NCBI GenBank assembly: GCA_001804565.1
Contig: MHAC01000087.1
Span: 8,459 to 48,461 of the forward strand
DNA from: Ignavibacteria bacterium GWF2_33_9
GTDB taxonomy: Bacteria; Bacteroidota; Ignavibacteria; Kapaibacteriales; UBA2268
Length of the DNA stretch: 40,003 nt
Direction of reading: 5' to 3'
Under the pieces are notes generated by a model. That model ran no database searches. It had not been told where the DNA came from and worked only from the letters and a program-made list of their open reading frames with translations. A program made the translations under genes and the position numbers. Below, piece after piece: positions 9,457 to 17,774 of this stretch (its first letter is position 1; every line of letters starts with the position of its first letter).

Positions 9457-10167
9457 ATGTTTAAAAAATTGACACTTGCTTTAGTAACAATAGCATTTGC
9501 GGTAATGGCAAATTCCTGTCAGGACCCAAAATCATCATTTTTGGAAACAAAATTAGAAAAAGATAATTTGAATACTGTTGCAAAACAGATAATGGATGAA
9601 AATGTAATGAGCAGAGAAGATGCCATACTTTTCAACTCAGCAGTAAACCGTTTGGGACAAACTCCGGATTCAATATTAGGTAAAACTGTCGGCCAGTTGA
9701 TTAATGAAGAAGCAGATTTAGCCAAATTGAATATTTACACTCAGATGTATGGAACATTGTCGAAAGCAGAAATTCTGATGAAACATAAAATGAAATATCT
9801 TGGACTGAAACCAATGGATACATTGGAACAAAGCTATGATTACATTGTTTTCGAAGTAGATAATACATCAGATAAAAGTATTGCAGATTTGCAAGGTCAA
9901 TTGAGATTTTTCAATGCAGCAAATCAATTAGTTAAGGCTTATCCAATTGAATTATCCAAAGTAATGGGTAATCCTGAAGGAATCAAACCAAAAGAAACAC
10001 GCCGCTTTGCATATCCTTATTTCCACCAAAAAGATAATCAAAGAGACGAAATCATCAGAAATTCTAAAGATTTAAGAGTAGTTTGGTTCCCAATGTCAAT
10101 CGCATTTACAGACAAAACTGAAATCAATTCTTCGATGGAACAACCAATAGAAGAAACAAAAAAATAA
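9457..10167 (+). CDS. Small lipoprotein of unknown function
   Basis: A protein of 236 residues from ATG 9457. That start is chosen over an in-frame TTG at 9445 because TGGAG at 9446-9450 is a well-placed ribosome-binding site for the ATG. The N-terminus (MFKKLTLALVTIAFAVMANSC) is a lipoprotein signal with the lipid-bearing Cys at residue 22; its lipobox is atypical. Residues ~25-110 look mostly helical and charged. The second half (YDYIVFEVDNTSDKSIADLQG onward) resembles the small Ig-like fold found in bacterial lipoproteins of the FxLYD kind, though I cannot assign a family. It has its own promoter box and a strong terminator, so it is probably a single transcription unit. Function is unknown; envelope location is likely. 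Confidence 0.75.
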   Translation: MFKKLTLALVTIAFAVMANSCQDPKSSFLETKLEKDNLNTVAKQIMDENVMSREDAILFNSAVNRLGQTPDSILGKTVGQLINEEADLAKLNIYTQMYGTLSKAEILMKHKMKYLGLKPMDTLEQSYDYIVFEVDNTSDKSIADLQGQLRFFNAANQLVKAYPIELSKVMGNPEGIKPKETRRFAYPYFHQKDNQRDEIIRNSKDLRVVWFPMSIAFTDKTEINSSMEQPIEETKK

Positions 10168-10189
10168 TTGAAAATTAATTTCTTATTGC

Positions 10190-10231
10190 AAGCGAAGTAT
10201 TAAATTTGTAGTTTATACTTCGCTTTCTTTT
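10190..10231 (+). terminator. Strong terminator between lipoprotein gene and recF
   Basis: An 11-bp perfect stem (10190-10200 with 10215-10225, AAGCGAAGTAT / ATACTTCGCTT) has a 14-nt loop and is followed by TCTTTTTT. The T-run ends 2 nt before the recF start codon at 10234. The loop contains TAAATTTG, a promoter-like -7 motif. Confidence 0.85.
10201..10208 (+). promoter_or_regulatory. Candidate -7 box of recF inside terminator loop
   Basis: TAAATTTG fits TAnnTTTG and sits in the loop of the upstream terminator, 25 nt before the recF ATG. It would give recF a leader of about 20 nt. No good -33 box is visible, so the call is tentative. Confidence 0.35.
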
Positions 10232-10233
10232 TT

Positions 10234-11373
10234 ATGTTAATCACAAGATTGCAAATATCGAATTTGAGAAATCATTCAGACACAAAATTGGTGCCAAACG
10301 CTAATTTGAATGTTTTCTATGGACCGAATGGCTCCGGAAAAACAACAATTCTGGAGGCAGTATCAATTGCAGGATTAACTAAAACTTTTACTTCCAGTTC
10401 AGATGCAGCATTAATCCAACAAGGTAAAAAGGAATACATCGTTAATGCAGAAGCCTTAAACCATTTGGATTTACCCTATAAAATCAATATTGAATATCGG
10501 TTAAATCAGAAGAAGCAAATTGTAAACGGTAATGGCGAAAATCTTTTGCCAAAAGAAGTTATTGGTCAAATTCCATTAATCTATCTTTCTCCCGACCAAA
10601 AGAATATAACCGGGGGTTCACCAGAAAACAGGCGAGATTTCGTGGACAGAATCTTGTCGCAATCCTCCAGACTTTATCTTGATTTATTAATAAAATTGAG
10701 GAAAGTACTAAAACAAAGGAATGCCTTACTTTCCAAATTCAAGCAGAAAGAGTATTTCGAAGCATCTAGTTACGAAAGCTGGACGAACATGTTCATTGAA
10801 CTTGCATCGCAGATTGTAATCCGCAGAGCAGAATTTGTGAATAATTTCAAGGATTATTTTAAATCTGCATATAGTGAAATAACCAATAAATCGGAAGAAG
10901 TAGAATTATTTTATGATGCAAATACTATCCCAAATTTTGATGAAAACAAATATTCACAAGAAGAGATAAAGGAATTCTATCACAAAAAAGCAGAGCTAAG
11001 ACGCACGGCAGAACTTGCTCGAGGACAAACATTATTCGGACCGCAAAAAGATGAAATAAGAATTCAGATTAATAAAGGGATTGCTCGGGAAATTGCTTCA
11101 CAAGGACAGCATAAATCACTTCTGATAGCATTAATATTTGCCGAATTTGAATATTTATTGGATTTGAAAAATGAAGTGCCGGTGGTACTTTTAGATGATA
11201 TATTCTCTGAATTAGATGACTATAGAACTTCTCTTGTGTTAGAAAAAGTCTTGAGCAAAGAAACCCAAACTTTCATAACATTGACTAATCCGGAATTAAT
11301 AAAAATTAATGAGAATTTTAAGGAGAAAATTACTTTTTTTGAATTGAAAGAAGGCATTGTAACAAAGAAATGA
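10234..11373 (+). CDS. recF: DNA replication/repair protein RecF
   Basis: RecF is an SMC-like ATPase that binds gapped DNA and helps load RecA with RecO and RecR. The 379-residue length is normal. The N-terminus MLITRLQISNLRNH is the usual RecF opening, which fixes the start although no Shine-Dalgarno precedes it. Walker A is GPNGSGKT (30-37). Near the C-terminus come SQGQHK (~289-294), the ABC signature region, and Walker B with D-loop VVLLDDIFSELD (~317-328). The stop overlaps the start of the next gene by 4 nt (ATGA), so the two are translationally coupled. The order recF, DUF721, gyrB is common near replication genes, but dnaA and dnaN are not in the window. Confidence 0.96.
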   Translation: MLITRLQISNLRNHSDTKLVPNANLNVFYGPNGSGKTTILEAVSIAGLTKTFTSSSDAALIQQGKKEYIVNAEALNHLDLPYKINIEYRLNQKKQIVNGNGENLLPKEVIGQIPLIYLSPDQKNITGGSPENRRDFVDRILSQSSRLYLDLLIKLRKVLKQRNALLSKFKQKEYFEASSYESWTNMFIELASQIVIRRAEFVNNFKDYFKSAYSEITNKSEEVELFYDANTIPNFDENKYSQEEIKEFYHKKAELRRTAELARGQTLFGPQKDEIRIQINKGIAREIASQGQHKSLLIALIFAEFEYLLDLKNEVPVVLLDDIFSELDDYRTSLVLEKVLSKETQTFITLTNPELIKINENFKEKITFFELKEGIVTKK

Positions 11374-11645
11374 AAACAATATTTGAAACCCTTGAGAACA
11401 TTTTTCATGATATAGGAAAGGATGAAATAATCCTAAAATCCAAAATCCAGGAAATTCTGAAAGAAATATTAGGAGAAAATATTTCAGAGGGAATCAAAAT
11501 TCGCAGCATTAAAAATGGCAAATTGAGTTTGAAGTCAACAAATTCACTTTGGGCATTTGAGATATCTATAAATAAGCAAAATATCATCAAAAAAATCAAC
11601 GAAAAATTAGGAAAAGATATCATTTCCGACATAATTTCTAGATAA
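11370..11645 (+). CDS. DUF721 / DciA-like protein
   Basis: A 91-residue protein whose ATG overlaps the recF stop by 4 nt. It has the short length and layout of the DUF721 family: an N-terminal helix, then a KH-like beta-alpha core with GIKIRSIKNGKLSLKSTNSLWAFEISINKQNIIKKINEK... pattern around residues 40-80. DciA members of DUF721 act as operators of the replicative helicase DnaB in bacteria without DnaC, and this neighbourhood (recF, gyrB) is typical for them. A gene symbol is withheld because the sequence is short and divergent. Confidence 0.8.
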   Translation: MKTIFETLENIFHDIGKDEIILKSKIQEILKEILGENISEGIKIRSIKNGKLSLKSTNSLWAFEISINKQNIIKKINEKLGKDIISDIISR

Positions 11646-11665
11646 TGTGCAGTATTCCGCAAAAG

Positions 11666-11674
11666 TGTGGATAA
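11666..11674 (-). promoter_or_regulatory. DnaA box upstream of gyrB
   Basis: TGTGGATAA is the exact complement of the consensus DnaA box TTATCCACA. It lies between the DUF721 gene and gyrB, 51 nt upstream of the gyrB -7 box. It is the only exact consensus box I found between genes. A single box suggests regulation rather than an origin. Confidence 0.5.
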
Positions 11675-11724
11675 ATATTTAGTAAGTATATTAAAAATAT
11701 TATGCTTATGTCAATATTTATTCG

Positions 11725-11732
11725 TAATTTTG
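11725..11732 (+). promoter_or_regulatory. TAnnTTTG -7 box of gyrB
   Basis: TAATTTTG, 21 nt upstream of the gyrB ATG. It implies that gyrB has its own promoter in addition to any read-through from recF. No clear -33 TTTG is seen. Confidence 0.5.
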
Positions 11733-11753
11733 TATGATTAATAAAGAAGAAAT

Positions 11754-13808
11754 ATGGAAAATCATAATAACCAAACAGAAAATTTAAATCCACACTATAA
11801 TGAAGACAGCATTAAGGTCTTAGAAGGTCTTGAAGCTGTTCGTAAAAGACCTGCAATGTATATTGGTGACATAGGGGAACGTGGTCTGCATCATCTTATC
11901 CAGGAAGTTGTAGATAATTCCATTGATGAAGCTCTTGCCGGATATTGCACGAATATTATAGTAACGCTCCACAAAGACGGCAGCTGTTCTGTTTACGATG
12001 ACGGACGTGGTATTCCGGTGGGACCTCACCCAGTGAAAAAAATATCCACATTAGAAGTAGTAATGTGCACACTTCACGCAGGTGGTAAATTTGATAAATC
12101 TAGTTATAAAGTATCCGGTGGTTTGCATGGTGTTGGTGTATCCTGTGTGAATGCTCTTTCATCAGAAATGAAAGTTGTTGTTTATAGAGAAGGAAAAAGC
12201 TATCAACAAAAATATGAAATGGGTAAGCCTGTAACCAAAGTTGAAGAAATCGGAAATACTCGCAAAACTGGTACATTAATAAGATTCAGTCCTGATGAAA
12301 CAATCTTTAAAACAGTACAATTCAAATTTTCCAAAGTAACTGAAAGATTGCGTGAACTAGCATTTTTGAATCCGGCAGTAACTATCAATTTACATGATGA
12401 AGCAGAGAATAAATCTGAATCATTCCATTATGAAGGCGGATTAGTTGATTTTATTAATTATATTGACGTATCATCCAATAAACATACAAAACCTATCAGT
12501 ATTTTTGGTACTGCAGCAAATGATGCAGGTGGTGAAGTTCAGGTAGAAATTTGTTTGCAATATAATGATGGCTTCAGCGAAAATGTAATTTCTTATGTAA
12601 ACAATATTAATACAATCGAAGGCGGTACACACGTAACCGGTTTTAGAACCGCACTCACTCGTACTTTGAACACTTATGCCAGTGATAAAATGAATGGCAG
12701 CAAAGTGAAAGTGCAATTAACAGGTGAAGATTTTAAAGAAGGTCTTTCCGCAATCATTTCAATTAAAGTACCGGAACCTCAATTTGAAGGTCAGACCAAA
12801 ACAAAATTGGGTAACGGCGAAGTGGAAGGAATGGTTCGTTCAATTGTTGCTGAAAAATTAGATGACTATCTTGAACAAAATCCTAATGAAGCAAAAAGGA
12901 TTATAGAAAAAGCTGCAATGGCTGCAGAAGCTCGCTTACGTGCACGTCAGGCTCGAGATATGGTTCGCCGAAAAAATGCATTGGAAAATACGACTTTACC
13001 CGGAAAATTGGCTGATTGTTCATCATCTAATCCTCTCGAAACAGAAATATATATTGTGGAAGGGGATTCGGCTGGCGGTTCTGCAAAACAAGGGCGTGAT
13101 CGTAAATTCCAAGCAATTCTTCCTCTGAAAGGTAAAATTTTGAACGTTGAAAAAGCACGTATGCATAAGATACTGGAGAATGAAGAAATCAGGACAATTA
13201 TTCAGGCACTTGGTACTGGATTTGCAGAAGATTTTGACATTGCAAAATTACGTTACGGAAAAATTATTTTAATGGCAGATGCTGATGTGGACGGTGCTCA
13301 CATCAAAACTCTACTGCTTACTTTGATTTACAATTATATGCGTGATTTGATTGTGAGGGGAAATCTCTTTATTGCCATGCCGCCGCTTTACAAAGTGAAA
13401 AAAAGCAAAAAGGAAGTATATTGCTATAATGAAGAAGAAAGAGAAAAAGCAATATTAGAATTCCAAAGTGGTGATCCTAAAGCTAAAATCCTGACTACAG
13501 AAGATTATGAGAATATGAATACTGACGATAATGAATCAGAAAATGAAGAAAATGCAGTAATATCAGAAGCTCAGGAAATCAATATGCGGGGCATTTCAAT
13601 TTCACGATTCAAAGGTCTTGGCGAAATGAATCCTGAACAACTTTGGGAAACTACGATGAATCCTGATACTCGTACTTTGATGCAGGTTTCAATCGGAGAA
13701 GCTGCCGAATCAGCTAGAATTTTCCAGATGCTTATGGGAGATAAAGTGGAACCTCGCCGTGAATTTATCGAAGCAAATGCTAAGTATGTGAAGAATCTTG
13801 ATACTTAA
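11754..13808 (+). CDS. gyrB: DNA gyrase subunit B
   Basis: GyrB is the ATPase and TOPRIM subunit of gyrase, which introduces negative supercoils. At 684 residues it has the normal length for the short-insert type. The GHKL ATPase motifs are EVVDNSIDEALAG, DDGRGIPVG and the ATP lid GGLHGVGVSCVNAL. The TOPRIM domain has EGDSAGGSA at ~437 and DADVDGAHIKTLLL at ~508. The C-terminus has RFKGLGEMNPEQLWETTMNPDTR, which favours GyrB over ParE. An acidic stretch with many Glu, Asp and Asn at ~580-600 is an uncommon linker. The gene has its own -7 box, a nearby DnaA box and a strong terminator. GyrA is not in the window. Confidence 0.97.
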   Translation: MENHNNQTENLNPHYNEDSIKVLEGLEAVRKRPAMYIGDIGERGLHHLIQEVVDNSIDEALAGYCTNIIVTLHKDGSCSVYDDGRGIPVGPHPVKKISTLEVVMCTLHAGGKFDKSSYKVSGGLHGVGVSCVNALSSEMKVVVYREGKSYQQKYEMGKPVTKVEEIGNTRKTGTLIRFSPDETIFKTVQFKFSKVTERLRELAFLNPAVTINLHDEAENKSESFHYEGGLVDFINYIDVSSNKHTKPISIFGTAANDAGGEVQVEICLQYNDGFSENVISYVNNINTIEGGTHVTGFRTALTRTLNTYASDKMNGSKVKVQLTGEDFKEGLSAIISIKVPEPQFEGQTKTKLGNGEVEGMVRSIVAEKLDDYLEQNPNEAKRIIEKAAMAAEARLRARQARDMVRRKNALENTTLPGKLADCSSSNPLETEIYIVEGDSAGGSAKQGRDRKFQAILPLKGKILNVEKARMHKILENEEIRTIIQALGTGFAEDFDIAKLRYGKIILMADADVDGAHIKTLLLTLIYNYMRDLIVRGNLFIAMPPLYKVKKSKKEVYCYNEEEREKAILEFQSGDPKAKILTTEDYENMNTDDNESENEENAVISEAQEINMRGISISRFKGLGEMNPEQLWETTMNPDTRTLMQVSIGEAAESARIFQMLMGDKVEPRREFIEANAKYVKNLDT

Positions 13809-13834
13809 TAATAGTAAAAATTATATTATTTTGA

Positions 13835-13864
13835 AGAGGGCTCTGATGAGCTCTCTTTTTTTTT
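13835..13864 (+). terminator. gyrB terminator
   Basis: AGAGGGCTC (13835-13843) pairs with GAGCTCTCT (13848-13856) with one G-U pair and loop TGAT, followed by a run of T to 13864. A textbook intrinsic terminator 26 nt after the gyrB stop. Confidence 0.9.
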
Positions 13865-13938
13865 GTATTGTATGAAAGCTATTGTTAGCTAAAGAATTAA
13901 TATTTGCTAATAACGCTCATTTATTTGATTGAATAAAT

Positions 13939-13946
13939 TAAATTTG
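13939..13946 (+). promoter_or_regulatory. TAnnTTTG -7 box of Asp-box gene
   Basis: TAAATTTG, 22 nt before the ATG at 13969. Position matches the gyrB and mlaE-like boxes. TTTG at 13924-13927 is too close to be a standard -33 element. Confidence 0.45.
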
Positions 13947-13968
13947 TAAAATTATACATGAGTTTACA

Positions 13969-16125
13969 ATGAAAAAGTATTTATTAATATTTATAATTTT
14001 ACTTCAAGGTTCTGCATTATTTGCAGAATGGGAATCGATAAACAATGGAATAGAGGGAATTTCACCGAGCATTTTCTCACTGCAAATGATTGATTCTACA
14101 ATTTATGCGGGTACAGCATTAAGTCAGCATACTGGTCAAGGTCTTTACTCAACAACAGATTTTGGTAAAACTTGGCAGTATCTTGGATTGAAAAATGAAA
14201 TTATAAATGCGACTGCCAAAATTAAAGAAAACTTAATTGTAAGTACTAATAATAATGGTATTTACTTTTCCTCAGATAATGGCAAATCATGGGAAAAGAG
14301 TAATGTAGGATTACCCTATGAAGATACGGAACATTTTTTTGTAAAATCTATTGTATCAATTGGCGACACACTTTTTATACTTTCTCAGGCTCCGACAATA
14401 AAAGGAACTTCAATATATTTTTCAACAGATTATGGCAAGAAATGGAATGAAGTTCCAAATTATCCTGAAATTTATGCAGAATACCTTTTTTCCACCGGAA
14501 AAAATTTAATTATTGTTGGTCATGATGATTGTATTGTGATGGGGTATTGCTCTCTGGATAGAGGAGAAACATGGGAAGAAAGTGATATTAATGTAAATTA
14601 TGATTATGTACCCAATATGATAAAACTGAAAGATGAATTGTTTTATACTTGTGGAGATTCTTACATTTATATTTCTGAAGATGATGGTTTAACATGGAAT
14701 TACAAAGAATATGATATGGATATTCACTTTGTGTCAATAAATAGTTATAAAGATACATTATTTGCCGTAACTTCAAAAGGTTTAATTTATTTTTCTTTTG
14801 ATTTTGGTAATTCCTTCTATAAAAGAAACGATAAATCAAAATTATACAATAAAACAATTAAGAACGCTATAATTACAGACAAAGTAATGGCTCAATTTCA
14901 TTATTATGACAAGGAATATGGTCTGATGCAGGATATGGATAATAAATGGTCTAATAGTATAATGGATGCTAAAGTACCAAGTAATATATACAGCATTAAT
15001 AGATTTTCAGGTAATTTAGTAATTCAGTCTTCATCCGGTTTATTCATTTCAAAGGACAAGGGTGACAATTGGCAAAAGATAACCAATTATCCGTATTATC
15101 CAATTAATTTTGTAACTACAATATATGACAATACAATAGCGATGATTTTAGGACAAACCATTTCAACTTCAGAAGATGCGGGTGAGAATTGGGAGCATAA
15201 TTCAATTAATATTCCCTCATCAATAAATTCATTTGATTTTAATGATAATTTGTATCTGATTGCATCATATAATCATGGATTTTATTATTCCAGGGATTAT
15301 GGAGAAACATGGGAAATGCTTCCAAATGCAAAATATTCTCCTGACAATCATCAAATTTTTCAATTTAAAAATAAAATCTTTACTTATTCAAAATATATTG
15401 GATTATCTTCCACAGATGACTTCGGAGAAAATTGGAAGGAGATATTGTCCTCAACGTATCATACTTTTAATTCTATAACAAAAAATGATAATAGCTTATT
15501 TATTTACTGGATATATTCAAATGAAATTGTCAAAGAACCTACACCCGTAATCAATTATTCAATTGATGGCGAAAAAATGAATTTTGTTAATATTTCATAT
15601 AAAACTTATATGAATAATAATAATTATTCTCTTTCTTGTTTCAGAGTAATTCAGGATAAATTATTTATTGGCCCTAAATCAGGTGGTTTGTTTTATACTT
15701 CTGATTATGGAGAAAAATGGACTGATACTTCTATTATGATTGAAAATCAGATAATAAATGATTGCGTGAATTTATTTGATTATATGTTTATTGCAACATC
15801 TAATGGAGTGTATAGAAATAAACTTACAGAATTTGGACTAGGAGTAGGTGAGCAGGATAATAATCCTGAGATTTCCCTCTACCCAAACCCTACCACAGAC
15901 TATATCACAATTGATTTGAGCAACTACACCCTTAAGGGTGTAGTTGATGGGCAGGCTATCCGCATTTTCGATGTGCTGGGGAATGAAGTACTAACCAACG
16001 CAATTGAAAATAGTGTAGAAACACAAAATTTTGTGTCTTTACAAAAGATTGATGTGTCTGCTCTGCCTCCCGGAGTGTATTTTGTGAAGGTTGGAGATGT
16101 GGTGCAGAAATTCATTAAATTATAA
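13969..16125 (+). CDS. Asp-box beta-propeller protein with T9SS sorting domain
   Basis: A 718-residue secreted protein with a signal peptide (MKKYLLIFIILLQGSALFA). The body carries about eleven Asp-box motifs of the form S-x-D-x-G-x-T/S-W (for example STTDFGKTW, SSDNGKSW, STDYGKKW, SEDDGLTW, SRDYGETW, TSDYGEKW), as in Ycf48, sortilin and sialidase propellers. No catalytic residues were recognised. Residues ~635-718 are a type A T9SS sorting domain (LYPNPTTDYITIDL to VQKFIKL). That last ~250 bp is visibly richer in G and C than the body. It contains two palindromes that translate in frame (15921-15946, 16015-16042) and is closely related in DNA to the end of the broken gene at 33937-34569. The gene has its own promoter box and terminator. 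Role in binding or surface display is inferred. Confidence 0.85.
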   Translation: MKKYLLIFIILLQGSALFAEWESINNGIEGISPSIFSLQMIDSTIYAGTALSQHTGQGLYSTTDFGKTWQYLGLKNEIINATAKIKENLIVSTNNNGIYFSSDNGKSWEKSNVGLPYEDTEHFFVKSIVSIGDTLFILSQAPTIKGTSIYFSTDYGKKWNEVPNYPEIYAEYLFSTGKNLIIVGHDDCIVMGYCSLDRGETWEESDINVNYDYVPNMIKLKDELFYTCGDSYIYISEDDGLTWNYKEYDMDIHFVSINSYKDTLFAVTSKGLIYFSFDFGNSFYKRNDKSKLYNKTIKNAIITDKVMAQFHYYDKEYGLMQDMDNKWSNSIMDAKVPSNIYSINRFSGNLVIQSSSGLFISKDKGDNWQKITNYPYYPINFVTTIYDNTIAMILGQTISTSEDAGENWEHNSINIPSSINSFDFNDNLYLIASYNHGFYYSRDYGETWEMLPNAKYSPDNHQIFQFKNKIFTYSKYIGLSSTDDFGENWKEILSSTYHTFNSITKNDNSLFIYWIYSNEIVKEPTPVINYSIDGEKMNFVNISYKTYMNNNNYSLSCFRVIQDKLFIGPKSGGLFYTSDYGEKWTDTSIMIENQIINDCVNLFDYMFIATSNGVYRNKLTEFGLGVGEQDNNPEISLYPNPTTDYITIDLSNYTLKGVVDGQAIRIFDVLGNEVLTNAIENSVETQNFVSLQKIDVSALPPGVYFVKVGDVVQKFIKL
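15921..15946. repeat. 26-bp perfect palindrome inside coding sequence
   Basis: CAACTACACCCTT is followed directly by its exact reverse complement. It encodes NYTLKGVV in the T9SS sorting domain. The related domain at 34345-34569 lacks these extra residues, which suggests an in-frame insertion. Confidence 0.8.
16015..16042. repeat. GTCTCTAC-type palindrome, coding copy A
   Basis: The core ACACAAAATTTTGTGT (16021-16036) is a perfect 16-bp palindrome. The flanks GTAGAA and CTTTAC continue it with one mismatch and one wobble. It occupies the same place in the sorting domain as the palindrome at 34462-34483 (translated ETQNFVSLQ versus ETRSNVSLQ). It is related to the intergenic copy at 37559-37579. 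Confidence 0.7.
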
Positions 16126-16149
16126 AAAAAGGGGCTATCGCCCCTTTCT
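16124..16149. terminator. Bidirectional terminator between T9SS gene and htrA
   Basis: AAAGGGGC (16128-16135) pairs with GCCCCTTT (16140-16147) around loop TATC. Seven A at 16124-16130 give a T-run on the minus strand, so it serves the htrA-like gene at least as well as the plus-strand gene. It starts within the stop codon of the latter. Confidence 0.85.
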
Positions 16150-16168
16150 ATATAAACTGAAGTGTTAT

Positions 16169-17671
16169 CTATGGAATTTCTACTGCAACAAGAATATGAT
16201 TGTTCGCATATTTTATCTTGAACATAATAGCATCTCCGGATTTTTTGGAATTGATTATCTTTTTCAATTGACCGGTAGTAGCAATATCTTGCATGTCAGC
16301 GGAAGTAATCACACCATTGGGTTGAATTCCTCTTGCTGCAGCAGGAGAATCTCTATCAACAGATTTAATCATTACTCCTGATTTTACTTTAAGTGCATCT
16401 TTATCACTTTGCGATAATCCTGTTACCGAAAAACCTAAATCTTTGAATGTAACAGTTTCATTACTGCTATGTGAATTATCTGAATCATCATCACTAGTTT
16501 TTACAGTAACATCATCGGTTCTTTCCTGAAGAGTAATCGTTTTTGTGATTTCCTTTTTGTTTCTCCAAAGTTTAACTTGTACTTTGTCGCCAACTTTTTT
16601 CAGAACAATGCTGTTTTGCAATTCGCTTACGGAATTCACAGTCATTTCATTTATGGATAGAATTACATCTTGAGATTTGATACCGCCTTTTTCTGCAGAG
16701 GAATTTTCCATTACATCGCTAACGAGAACACCCTGAACTTTATCTAATCCGAGCGAACGAGCTGTGATTTCATCAATATTAGTAATCATCACACCCAGTA
16801 TTGGACGATTTACCTTTCCATCTTCAATCAAATCATCAATGATTGCCTCCACAATGTCAACAGGAATTGCAAAGCCATACCCCATAAATCCACCATTTTC
16901 AGTGGCAATTGCAGAGTTGATGCCAACTAAACTGCCGGATAAATCGAATAATCCACCACCGGAATTTCCGGGATTAATTGCTGCATCAGTTTGAATATAG
17001 TTTTCGATAGTATAATTCGATTGACGAGGCAAACCTAATTGACCTCTTCCAATTGCACTAACTATTCCTTGAGTAACTGTAGAGTGTAATCCAAGTGGAT
17101 TACCAACTGCAATTACAAAGTCTCCAACTTTTATAGAGTTTGCATCAGCAAAATGCACAGGTTTGAGATTCTCAGCCTCAATTTTAATAACAGCTAAGTC
17201 TGTTGATGGATCTTGACCTATGATAGTAGCTTTATGTTCGGATTTATCATTTAAAATTACTTTAATTTTTCCTTCAATAGCACCATCTACAACGTGATTA
17301 TTTGTGACAATAAAGCCATCACCTGAGATGATTACACCTGAACCTGCACCTCTCACTTTTTGCATACCTTCCGGCATTTGCCCGAAGAAATCGTGAAATT
17401 GTCTGAATAATTCAGACTGCTCAGATTTTCGTTCAGATTCAACACTGATAAAAACTACTGATGGAACAACCGATTGGCTTGCATTTATAATAGAATTATT
17501 GAATTGTTGTACTACATCCGGGACAACGACAGGAGCCTTTTCAGCTCCAATTTGAGGTGCATTTTGTGCAAAAACGCTGAAAAAGTCAGGAATAAAAACT
17601 GCGAGTGAAACTGTGCAAAATAGCACGAAACCTATAATTTTGGAACTTCTTTTTTCAAGAAATCTTTTCAT
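16169..17671 (-). CDS. HtrA/DegP-family periplasmic serine protease
   Basis: A 500-residue envelope protease and chaperone that degrades or refolds damaged exported proteins. A hydrophobic segment near residues 12-36 is a signal peptide or membrane anchor. The trypsin-like domain has the full triad: His126 (NNHVVDG), Asp158 (STDLAVIKIE) and Ser237 (NPGNSGGGLFDLSG). Two PDZ domains follow (~288-375 with LGVMITNIDE, and ~400-500 with GVITSADMQDIATTGQL), as in DegP/DegQ rather than DegS. Between the PDZ domains lies a Ser/Asp-rich linker (~388-408). The start is supported by GAGG 7 nt upstream. The gene is separated from pdxA by ~100 bp and may be co-transcribed with it or have its own promoter. 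Stress regulation is not visible. Confidence 0.95.
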   Translation of the reverse strand: MKRFLEKRSSKIIGFVLFCTVSLAVFIPDFFSVFAQNAPQIGAEKAPVVVPDVVQQFNNSIINASQSVVPSVVFISVESERKSEQSELFRQFHDFFGQMPEGMQKVRGAGSGVIISGDGFIVTNNHVVDGAIEGKIKVILNDKSEHKATIIGQDPSTDLAVIKIEAENLKPVHFADANSIKVGDFVIAVGNPLGLHSTVTQGIVSAIGRGQLGLPRQSNYTIENYIQTDAAINPGNSGGGLFDLSGSLVGINSAIATENGGFMGYGFAIPVDIVEAIIDDLIEDGKVNRPILGVMITNIDEITARSLGLDKVQGVLVSDVMENSSAEKGGIKSQDVILSINEMTVNSVSELQNSIVLKKVGDKVQVKLWRNKKEITKTITLQERTDDVTVKTSDDDSDNSHSSNETVTFKDLGFSVTGLSQSDKDALKVKSGVMIKSVDRDSPAAARGIQPNGVITSADMQDIATTGQLKKIINSKKSGDAIMFKIKYANNHILVAVEIP

Positions 17672-17774
17672 TTATTAAACCTCAATTAATTAACATGTAT
17701 TAAGACGAATAAATGAAGAAAATTGTTCCTATTTTTTCACAAAATATGAAAGAATAGTAATATTTGTTTTGATT

